64,000 nt of DNA, taken from contig NC_044302.2 in assembly GCF_004027225.2 (NCBI RefSeq), positions 41,662,510-41,726,509 on the forward strand, written 5' to 3'. A program made the position numbers and the translations under genes. The DNA is from Strigops habroptila. Taxonomy: Eukaryota; Chordata; Aves; Psittaciformes; Psittacidae. Below the pieces are notes generated by a model. The model was not told the origin of the DNA. It searched no databases and was given only the letters and a program-made list of their open reading frames with translations. Shown here piece after piece: positions 36,012-54,900 of this stretch (the stretch's first letter is position 1; each line of letters opens with the position of its first letter).

Positions 36012-37329
36012 ACAAGCATTTGAAACAAACAAACAAACAAAAAGCTGATATAATAAGCCTTTCTGAATCCAGCTGTCACATTGAGGATTCAGAACAGACC
36101 TGTAAAGATATCTTTCAACATCATGGTATACTGTTTTCCAGGCCACTGCTACCAGTGGCCACTGTAGCATATACCGCTGCTACAGCTGTCTCCTAAAAGA
36201 GTATACTGTAATCACTAGTTCTGGTGGTGTCATTCACATAAGAAGCCCAGGGAATACAAGAGCTGTTAAAATGACAGATAAATGAAATCTATCACATGGG
36301 GTTAAAAGACTTAAAATCTATCATGTGGTAAAAAGACAGAGAATTGTTTCATAGAAGTAAAAAATAGTTTATTGCTACAGTGCTCTCTAAATACATTTGA
36401 CTAGAGGTCTTTAAGAAATAGGTCATTTCAATGCACACAATTTCTAGTCTCAAGTTATTTGTTCACTTGTTATCAGAGACAGCCCAATGTTAAGAAAATG
36501 TTAACTTCTTGAAAAAAGTCTGATCTTCACCATCAACCACCTGCGAATAAGCGAATACACCTCTCAGTGGGAAAGATTTGTACCTGTCTTTAAGAAAGAA
36601 GCAAAAATTAGTACATAAGAGCTTTTCAGCTTGTTAGCAAAAAAAAGAATTACTCAACTGCACAGAAATTAGATACTGCCTTCAAAAAAAGAAGTCCCCA
36701 AGACAATATAGTTTTGCTCTATAAAGAACTGAACAATATACTGGAGAATTCTAAACACAGGATTTCAAATAAAAGCACAATCACTGACGTAGAGAGAACA
36801 GAATCGCTTCACAATATCAAACTGAAATGTTGATCTTGTCCTGAAAAAAAGTTCAGCTACACATCCTGCAATCCTAACTGTATGGAGGAAGGAGTTGCTT
36901 CTGAAGATGTGCGCATAGATGAGAAAACTGCATTTCACTTTACATTTTATTTTCAAAGTAGCCCATAAACAAATAAGGTTAACCCTTAGTAATGCAAGTA
37001 AGCCGCGCTGTTAATCCTGATGTAGAGACATGCTGTAGTTAAAACCTCTCATCAGAGAAATAAAATACTCTCCTCCATTCTAGCCAAGACGGTTGCTATT
37101 CCATGGCTGCCAAGCAAAGAAGGGATTAATACTGGCTGAAGTGGTCTTTGTAGAGATGTAAGAGTGGATGGAAGTCTCAAGGCTCACAGTTTTTTCACAG
37201 AATTGAGGACTTGTTGAGAGCTTGTAAGACGAACTGTAGTTTCAAACAGATTGGTCAAGCCACACTGTATCTTCATTTAGCACAAAAGGACGATACTTAC
37301 AACTCTTCAAAACAGTGATGGATATTCAG

Positions 37330-41157
<3,828 letters not shown>

Positions 41158-41401
41158 GGCCAGGCGCTGACCACGCTACTGCTCGTCACTTCCTGCGCGC
41201 CGTGGCGGCGCGGAGCGGGGGGCCCCTCCCAGCGACCTGCGGCGGCGTCGGCCTCGGCGCGTCCCGCGGCGCCGAGCGGAGCGGGGCGGGCCACCTGCTG
41301 CACACAGCCCGGCACACCCAAGGGCGGGAGCGCGGCGGCGGCAGCTCGGAGCAGGCGAAGGAACCCGCTGGTTTCCCACCAGCTGCCAGACTCAGCGACG
41401 T
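41158..41401 (-). promoter_or_regulatory. SMN1: SMN1 CpG promoter region
   Basis: CpG-rich DNA from about 40850 through the first exons and up to 41400, where a solo LTR begins abruptly. The minus strand includes CCGCCCCGCTCC-type GC boxes (about 41275-41290). No TATA box was seen in the unique part. Only about 245 bases of non-LTR DNA lie upstream of the start codon. Confidence 0.55.
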
Positions 41402-41997
41402 TGTCGTGGTTTAACCCCAGCCGGTAACTCAGCCCCACGCAAGCGCTCGCTCACCTCCCTCCTACCCTCCTCCTGGCGGGATGGGGAGGAGAATTTAAAG
41501 GATGTAAAAACATAATAACAGTTCAGTAACTAAAGTATAATATAAAACTACTACTGCTACTGATAGTAAGGGAAATATCAAGGGGAGAGAGTGTAAAACT
41601 AAAAAGGGAAAAGAAAAAAAAAAACCCCTAATAAACACAACTGATGCACAATACAATTACTCACCATCTTCCAACTGATCCTCAGCCTGACCTGAGCAGC
41701 AATCTGGGCCTTCCGGGTAACTGGCACCAGTTTATATACTGGGCATGACATGCTGTGGTATGGAGTACCCCTTTGGCCAGTTTGGGTCAGGTGTCCTGTC
41801 TCTGCTCCCTCCCAGCTTCCTGTGCCCCTCCTCACTGGCAGAGCATGAGAGACTAAAAAGTCCTTGATCAGGGTAAGCACTGCTCAGCAGTAACTAAAAC
41901 ACTGGTGTATTATCATTGTTCTCAGACTGAAGCCAAAACACAGCACTGTGCCAGCTACTAGGAAGGAGTAAAATTAACTGTTAGAGCTGAACCCACA
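41402..41997 (-). mobile_element. Solo LTR of a bird endogenous retrovirus upstream of SMN1
   Basis: About 596 bases bounded on the plus strand by TGTCGTGGTTTAACCCCAGC and gctgaacccaca. Same family as the copies at 28.6, 44.8 and 49.9 kb, and closest to the 44.8-kb copy (shared ctgggcatgac, tggagtaccc/tggaatacccctttggc, gtttgggtcaggtgtcctg). The sense strand is minus: there a TATA box reads CAGTATATAAAC near 41731-41742, facing SMN1. No internal retroviral genes are present. It separates SMN1 from SERF1. Confidence 0.85.
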
Positions 41998-42519
41998 GCG
42001 CACATGTTCCTTCAAACCATACTGCAGTGGGAGCCACGCAGAAGCTAAGGCATCCACTTCTGTGCTCCCAGAGAGGTTGCACTTTACCTCAGCCAGTACA
42101 CAACTCAGCCTGCCTGTGAAGTGAGCACTGTGTGCTCCCACACCAAGTTTAGTGCTTGAGGCTAGATTATGCAGCAGTTTTATATCATCTTAGTGACATG
42201 GCGACTTCAAGATCCATTTAATTTGCAACTTGTTAACTTCAAGGCTGCAGCTTCTCTGAAGTATCAGCAGTAGGTTCAGTTACATACACTGATGAAGTCT
42301 GCAACACAACATTGTTTTCTATAGTGCAGACTTACCACTGCATATTATATTGCTTATAATATGCATTTCTTATATTACAAGTTTTATTTATACTTCTATT
42401 TATACTTATATTGCATTTCTCCACAATTCCATCAGTGCTTTTTGTTCTTGGTAACTTCTTAGAAATCAACTGATTATCAAGCATGACCACTTCAGATCAG
42501 ACAGTATTTCATGCAACAT

Positions 42520-42525
42520 TTTATT
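42520..42525 (-). terminator. Likely SERF1 poly(A) signal
   Basis: The minus strand reads TTGCAATAAAATGTTGC, a canonical AATAAA about 380 bases after the SERF1 stop codon, before the LTR that separates SERF1 from SMN1. Confidence 0.5.
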
Positions 42526-42905
42526 GCAAAAATAATTTAGGATGAAATTTACAGTCCGACCTCTGTAAGGTTAAGCTGTACTTCAAGAATTAAGACAAGA
42601 AAATCTGGTCTAACTGTAAATACAGAAGTTCATTGTTACTGGAAACAGTAAGTGAGACCAACAAACACAGCAAAAGCTGGAGTAAAGTACTATTGCTTGG
42701 TTACTTCTATTTATATGCATGCAGAGAGTGTAGTGACTTTTCAAAGAGCACTCCAGAGAACTAAGCCTACACTAACCAGAAAATACTCTAACTAATGGTA
42801 GCTGAGCAACTCCACAAGATGAGATTTTAATCATTTAATGGCTGGACACTTCTGTGAATGATCTTCCAGGCCCTCCTCTTCACTGGTGCACTCCCTCCAA
42901 GCAGC

Positions 42906-47330
<4,425 letters not shown>

Positions 47331-47640
47331 CGCGAGACGCTCGGGCCGCGCAGCGCCGCTACCACCGACCGGCACACACTCACACCGCCGCAACTGCCAG
47401 AACCTTCTGCCTACCCGCCCGCCGCCCCTTATAAAGCGTCGCTGCTCCCCGACGTCATCGCGGCGCGCGGGAGGCGATTCACCGCCCTGCGGCTTGGCCA
47501 ATCGGCGGGGGGGCGTGGCCGGCGGCGGGGGAGGGCCGCGGTTGCGCCGCCCGGCCGGGTTGCGGGGAGCGGCCTGGCGTGACAGCGCGGGGCTTGGGAC
47601 CGAAAATACCCCCAGTCGTTTTACCCCTTCACGGAAATCC
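47331..47640 (-). promoter_or_regulatory. SERF1: SERF1 promoter with TATA, CRE-like and CCAAT elements
   Basis: Reading the minus strand toward the start codon: a CCAAT motif (plus 47498-47502, reversed ATTGG on the minus strand) in GC-rich DNA, then ATGACGTC (plus 47451-47458, CRE-like), then CTTTATAAGG (plus 47427-47436), about 100 bases before the ATG. The spacing fits a start site near 47400 and a 5' UTR of about 70 bases. This is the only one of the five genes with a clear TATA box. Confidence 0.6.
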
Positions 47641-47840
47641 GTTAGTTCAGGACATTGCAATGCGTGTTGAGTCCTGCCAATTAATTACGTGTTCTTGCTT
47701 GGCATAATTTAGGACCCTGAGGGGCTCCTCCAGCTGTTTACGTTCGTAGCTGTTTACCTGTTTCCCAGGCCTGATCGATGCAGTAAGGCCTACACTGGTT
47801 TGAGAGAAGGCATCAGGTCCTCTTGTTGCATGCCCTCCTT

Positions 47841-48366
47841 ATAGAGTCAACTAGGGTGGAAAAGCCCTTTCATATCATCAAGTTCAAACGTTACCCCAGC
47901 ACTGCCAAGCCCACCACTAACCATGTCACTGAGGGCCTCACCTACACCGGGTTTTAACACTTCAGTGACAGTGACTCCACCACTGCCCTGGGCAGCCTGT
48001 TCCAATGCCTGACCACCCTCCCAGTGAAGAAATTGTTCCTAATATCCAATCTAAACCTCCCCTGGCGCAGCTTGAGGCTGTTACCTCTTGTCCTATCACT
48101 TGTTACTTGGGAGAAGAGACCGACCCCACCTCACTACAACCTCTTTCAGGCAGTTGTAGAGAGCAGTAAGGTCCCTCCTGACCCTTCTCTTCTCCAGACT
48201 AAACACCGCAGTTCCCTCAGCCATTCCTCATCAGGCTTGTGCTCCAGACCCTTCACCAGGTTTGTTGCCCTTCTCTGGACCCGCTCCAGCACCTCAATGT
48301 CTCTCTTGTAGTGAAGGGCCCAGAACTGAGCACAGGATTCGAGGTGCAGCCTTACCAGTGCCAAGA
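47841..48366 (-). mobile_element. CR1 LINE 3' copy between SERF1 and BDP1
   Basis: The minus strand encodes [20 protein letters not shown], then [20 protein letters not shown], and the 3' UTR ending at about 47841 (plus strand atagagtcaactagggtgg). Same subfamily as the copy in the GTF2H2 intron, opposite orientation. Frame is interrupted. It sits in the 1.6-kb space between the two head-to-head start codons. Confidence 0.9.
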
Positions 48367-48619
48367 GTCCCTGAAGCCTTGTCCACGACTATGTCTCTAT
48401 ACACAATGAAATACTTTATTCGGTTTCAAGGTGGACAAAGGAATCGCTGCAGTAGATCGTTGTCAGTTAAAATCACCACAGAAAGTTAAAAACGACAACA
48501 AAAGCACACAAACCGAACCAAACCGAAGAACCCCCACGCCGCCCCTCTGCTGCTTTCTCTGGCAGCCCCTGCCTCTCTTGGCCCTAAACACCGAGTGCAA
48601 ACGAGGGAGAGCCCTCTTT

Positions 48620-48970
48620 GATCAGCACCGCCCAAGCCCTCCCACAGAAAGACCGTTCTCAGCAGCAGGCAGCCGCCTTGTTCGTTTCAAACGGGCCATA
48701 GCGGGCACAACCAACGCCCGGAAAGCTGCTCGCGAGGCGTTTCTAACGGGACAACCGGCCTCGCTCCGCCCAGGCCCCGCCAGCACGGCCGCCTCCGGCC
48801 CGCCGCGGTCTCCCGCCCCTCTGCTTCCTGCCGCCGCGCGCTGATGACGCTGCGGGCGCGCTGGGCGCGAGGCGGGTGACATGCCGTGAGGCGGCGGAGC
48901 TCACGGCGGTACCGGGCCGCGCGTCGCTGACGCCTCCGCCGAGCGCTCGGACGGAGCCGCCGCCACCGCC
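48620..48970 (+). promoter_or_regulatory. BDP1: BDP1 CpG-island promoter and 5' leader
   Basis: CpG-rich DNA rising from about 48640 and continuing into exon 1 and early intron 1 (to about 49480). No TATA box was found. Two tiny upstream reading frames precede the start codon: ATG at 48844 (11 codons, stop at 48879) and ATG at 48881 (ATG CCG TGA). They matter only if transcription starts upstream of them. Confidence 0.55.
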
Positions 48971-51900
48971 ATGTTCCGCCGGGCCCGGCTCAATGTGCGG
49001 CCCAACGTGCGGCCCGGGGGCAGGAGCGCCGCCAGCAGCGCCGCCGGCAGCGCGACCAGCAGCGCGGCGGACACGGAGCCTCAGGGCTCGGGCTCCGCGG
49101 CGGCTGTCAGAGCGGAGGCTGCGGCGGAAGCCGTGGCCGAGCCCCCGCCGGCCGCACCGCGGGTCGAGAGGTGAGTGCCGCCGAAGCCCGCGGTAGCTCG
49201 AGGGGTGGGGTTGGGCCGCGCCGCGCCGCGCGGTTCGTCGGCAGGGTCTGGTTTGGGTCGCTGCCGTAGCCCGTCCGCGGATCCCCGGGAGCGGGACGGG
49301 TCTGGAGAGGTGGGGGACCCGGCCCCGGTGCCCTTCAGAAGTCCCTTGGGATGTGGCAGTGGCTGTCTCTCCGGTAGCGCTCGTTGTCGCGACTTATCAC
49401 CTCCGGGTAACCCCGGCTTTGGTTTGGAGTTGTCTCGCCTTGAAAACCTCCTGAAATAGAAGTGCAGCACTGCGCCCTGTTTGGTGCCTGGTGACGGCAA
49501 TCGGACAACAACTTCTGGGTGTCTGACGCATTTGCAACCTAAGCAAAACCTGCGCTTCTTTACTGCAGTTCCACTGCAGGTGCTTGAAATAATATATAAG
49601 TTAAGACTGCGAAGGAGGGGCCTAGTGTTTTCCAGTACTCATTTTTAATGGCAGTGCAGTAGCTGGGAGCTCCAGTTTGCTGTGTACAGCAAAAAAAATT
49701 TCATAACTGAATGACTTTGATTTTGCGTCCTTACAGTGCTTCCTGTTTTGCCTTCACTTCTTCATGTGTTAGCAAGGGAGAAGTCTCTGCCTTTTCCTCG
49801 TTGGTTTAATTTTTTAGTGCTTTTTATTGAAGTTGAAATGCATGGTAAAGTTGGTCCTAGGATAAGTCAGTCCTTCAGGACTGCCCTGTTTAGGGCTAAC
49901 ACCCTAAAAGCCTAAAGGCCTATACACTAGTACTTGCTTGGTGGGATGGGCAGAGAATCAAAAGGCAAATGTGCAAAAACTTATGGGTTGAGATGAAGGC
50001 AGTTTAATAGGTAAGGCGAAGGCCTCTTGTATAAACAAAGCAAAATCAGGAATTCATTCACCTCTTGCCATTTTGAGGAAAGCAGGGCTTCATGCATGTA
50101 GTAGTTACTTGGGAAGACAAAGCCATCACTCCAAATATCTCCCCTTTTTTCTTCCCCAGCTTCCAGCACTGCTCATGACACCATATGGTGTGGGATATCC
50201 CTTAGGTCAGTTGGGGTCAGCTGTCCTGGCTGTGTCCCCTCCCAACTGCTTGTGCACCCCCAGCCTGCTCGCTGGTGGGGCAATGTGAGAAAAGGCCTTG
50301 CTCTGTGTAGGCACTGCTCAGCAACAGCTGAAATGTACTGTGAAAAAAGTTAACTCTATCACCATCAAAAGCAGTACAGACCAGTTCTTCAGGACATTTC
50401 CCCAGTCTGGTAGTTGCTCTCCAGAATAACCTCACTTCTTTTATCTAGTTGGTTTTGCATCCTGCATGAATACTTCTATTATTTTGGTTGAAAGTCATCC
50501 TGAATGGTATCACACAAGGTCTTCTTACAGTCTTCTGTGACTAAAAACTCTGGTATCAGGCTAGCTAGCATGGCATATCTTTAGTAGACACATGCTGTGT
50601 TTAATTCAACTCGTATTTTACATCTTTTATACTTAAACGTATTTTACATCTTTTGTGCTTAAACTTGTGCTGTAAGGATGTATAAGGATGTTTTTCTTTA
50701 AATTTTTATTTATAAAATTTATGTGCTGCAGAGATCAGGCTACTGGATCTTTTGTTATCCAATACTTTTTTCCTAAATGAAGTTGTAATTGTTATGTTTC
50801 AGTTGTGTGGTACTGTTGCTGATGCAGCAAATTTATTAAAGACTTGTATGTTTCATTGTAACTTACTTGTAAGTTCCAAAACTAGACATCCATGCTGTTC
50901 TGAAAGGGAGAATATTCTAAGGGATCTGTTCACATGGCTTGAAAAATAGACCTTCGCCATATAAGTAACAAGCTTGCAAAATAGTTTACTCAATAAATGT
51001 GGAAAATACCCAAGTGTACAAATCCACAAAACCACATCCTGCTGTTTTAAAGAAAAAGTACAGCAGTTCTAAGGAACTTAAGACAGTTTGTGATGGAAGT
51101 TGTTCATGCTGAACATAGCGTACAAACCTCTTCAGCTTGCCAGTGCAGAGAAATGTATGGGATGTGGCTGGGAAGGAGCTATGGCGAAGTGCAGGTTTGG
51201 AAAAATGATACACTTACAAGAAGAGGCACATTGGAATGCTGTGGTGGGTTTCAGAGGTCAGCTGGGAGAAGAAAGTAATATCCAGCATAAAACTGCTGTG
51301 AGAGTCTCAGGGGAACTTTTAGTCCTGGGAGCAAGTAGAAAATGCCCAGGTGAGAGCTACTGCCTTCTTACTTCCCTTTGGTCACCCTAAACTGCACTGT
51401 ATAGCTGGTTCTTAGTTTTTGGTTGCTTTTGAAGGCATATAGCAACCAAATAGGAGAAAGCAGGCCTAGGGGTTTATCGCAGAGTAGGCAGTATTAGTTT
51501 TTTGGGGAGCTGTCTCTAGATAGTGCATTTTAAAGATTGACCACCTGGCTGTGTCTGAAGATTAACGAAGAGTGGATTTGAGGGTCACACAATTTGGTTT
51601 CCTGAATGCAGTAATTGGTGACATACTGCACAATGTGTTTGATGTGCAGTCTGCAAGAAAAGTAAAGTCAAATGTGAAAATATCTTGCATATTTATTGTT
51701 CCACCCTAAGGTGTTCCTTCATAGCTGCTCAAACCTGTGTTTGCAGTATAAGTTACTTTGTTTTGTTTTCTAAATGGCTAATGTGTTTTGTTGATTATCA
51801 GGAAAGTGAAAATTCTCTGAGTGTAAGATCTTATTTTTTTTTTAAATACAGTTATTTGCTGTATCTTTGTATATCTGCTAAATTGTATTTAACTATACAG

Positions 51901-54900
51901 AAATCTGGTGTGGCACTCTGATTTAAAACTCAGCAAAACACAGGTGGTGTGGAGAAGATGAAATAAGAATTGCTTTCCACTGTCTCTTGTTGTACAAAAG
52001 CCAGAGGTTGAATGGAACCTGAAAGGATCTCGTTCAAGACAGGCACCAGGTAGTAAGGCTGCTGAACTCCTTGCTGAGGGATGTTCTGTTCACTAAAAAT
52101 GTGTATGAAATCACAGTATAGGACAAATTGATTCAGCTATTTAAGAGAGGCTGTTAAATACAAAAAACATCATCTGCAGCATTTGCCTGAGTAGTAGACA
52201 GTAGCTGGAGAGGATCTGGGAAAGTTTCTCTGCAGGTTTATGCTCCTCTGTTCCTTCCAAGGCATTTCCTTCTGACTCTCTTTGATGATGGCTAAGTGAA
52301 CCGTGGGTGTGGTTGTCCTTAGGTACAAGGCATAGTTCCAATGTAAAATTAAAAAGAACTCTTTATGACTCAGTTATGATTTTGTGCTGCCTTACTGTAA
52401 GCAACAGCCAAAGAGCCAAACGCTGCAGGAGTCTGCAGATTTAGGAAGATTGTAGCAGTTGGCAATTTTGCTTGCACTTTGAAAATGATTTCTGCATAAG
52501 GGATGGAAGAATACTTAAGAAAGCTTTCCAGGAAAGCTGAATGTTTTTGCCTTTAAAAGGCTACTTTTGGTGTATTAAGCATAAGCAGTAGCGTAGCAGC
52601 AGCCAGTGTGACTGCTGAAGGCTTTTTTTGGAATTCATAGTTTATGTATCATGTATTTACAAATAAGATAGAATGTTCAAATAGATAGTTATAAAAGTCA
52701 TCAGATTACTTATTGTGTATAGCTTTATTGGAATATTCTTAGTATGTACTATGATGTTTGGCATTCACAGCTGAGAGTAGAGAGCCTTTCAAAAAACAGG
52801 GTGGGGGAAAAAGAACATGCGAGTTTAGCATTACTAGGCAACTAGCTTGTAACAGTAACATTAATAATTAATATTAGAAAATAACATAGCAGTTCTTGTA
52901 GCTGATTAGTTTATGAGGAAGTACCAGCTACAGGTTGGTTCTAGTGTGGCGGCTTCTGTATAACTCTATTTTCCTCTCTAGCACTACATTCATACTGACT
53001 GGTGCATAAACGTATACTGAAAGTAAGAGTTACGAATCTGTCGCTGTAAAGTATTTCAGAATACTCTTTTAAATTTTCCAGTGATGACAAGGCTGATAGC
53101 TCGAATGGTGCTGGAGAAGCTAGTAAACCTGCAGAGATGCCTATGCAGAGAAGAAAACGTATTTCCACTGTGCCCAATCTGAAACCCAGAGCTGGGCCTT
53201 CATCTGCTCAGCGTTTAGCATCAAAACCTCTGAGGCAAGCATCACAGGCTCCTGAAGGCAGTGCTTCACTTCAGAAGGATTCCTCTCCATCGGAGGAGAG
53301 TAATGTTGAAAGCTCTTTAAAGTCTCTTATCCTGCCCGAAAGGAAAATACCTGTACCACAAGTGCCACAGTTTTCCCCGCTAGAAAAATCAGCAAATAAA
53401 GAGCAAACTGTGGATGTTACTGTTCAAAAAAATGATGATACCTTGCAGAAGATTGTACCCTCCCCACTCAAGGAGAGACCAACACAGGAAAGATCAGGAA
53501 CACAAGAGGAAAAGCTACCTATGAATCCTGCTCCTGTAAAAGAGAAACGAGTATGTTCTGACCGTGAAAGGATCCTCAAAGCTCGGAAGTTAAGAGAAAT
53601 GCTTAAAGAAGAGCTGAAGAAAGAGCGGATGGTAGGCCTCTGTGTTCAGTAGTGCTGATCTGTGAAGGGCAAATGTGTGATGCACCTAACATACGTTATC
53701 TCTTTGCAGAGCTGTTTCCTGATGATCATCAGTTGCTTACTGCTAATAGTCTGTGTTCTCATAACTGTATGGATTTAGTCTGTTTATAAGCAATAGTAGC
53801 ACTGTGTTCCCTCATAATACAGGAATTGTATATCTTTTGATTAGCCCCATAAGCGTTTTTGGCACGAGACCTGTGGTTTTAAGTTTCACAGTTAGTAATA
53901 CAACTGGAAAGTATGCTTAAAAAGCTTGGTATTTGGGGTTCCTCATATCTTTCCAACTTGATTGTTGACCAAATTCTGTAATTTTTAATAACTTTTCACT
54001 TGTGCCAAGTATTGAATTTCTCTTGAGAGGGTAAGTTACTTAAGTTCTGTGGGGTCCTCTCTCACAAAGGGATGCTTTTAAGATAAACTTATTTCAGTTG
54101 TTGGAGGGAAGGTGGGGAACAGCAAACCTCCCTGAATGGGGTGCTCTGTAAACAAATAAAAGAATTAATTTGTGAAATATAAAGTACTTTCCGTGTGAAT
54201 GTAAGGGTGTTTTTCTCTTTTTGTGTGGAAACAGTTGAAACACAGGCCTCCAGTAATTGAGGGACGTTCTCCACCAGATCGTTCTAAAATGACCATGAGA
54301 GACTTGATATACTATCTACCAGAAAACAATCCTATGAAGTAAGTATGGCTGGTTTTCTCTTTCCTTAGGTTAAATGATTTTTCTTTTTTCTACCGATTTA
54401 ATAAATGTGAAAATGAAAATTCTTAAATCTGGAGTATTAGAAGCAGTATTGTTGCAATGGTAACAAAGCTTTTAGGGATTTGCACATCTACTCAGTCTTC
54501 ATACAGAAATAGCATACAGGTTAGCGTACTTATTGAAATGAAAACATGAACCTGTCCCCAGTGTTGATTTGTCTCTGTACAAATGCAGAATAATAGAAAT
54601 AATTTTTGTGGTTTTTTTGTTTGTTTTGTTTTGTGTTTTGTTGGGGTTTTTTTGTTTGTTTGATTTTCTTTTCGTTTGGTTGGTTTTTTGTTTTGTTTCG
54701 TTTTTGTTTTGTTTTATTAGCTGCTGTTAAACTTTTAGTTATGGCTTCTAGGGATGTTATGACTGCCTGCCCAACCTAGTGGACTACAGGAAGCTAAGCA
54801 TTTCGCCATCCCAGGTGCTGAAGTGCAAAATGCACAGTAAGACCCCTGAGGTCTCTCCATTCCAGCTTCATGGATAAGCTGCTACTGTTCCCTTTACAGG

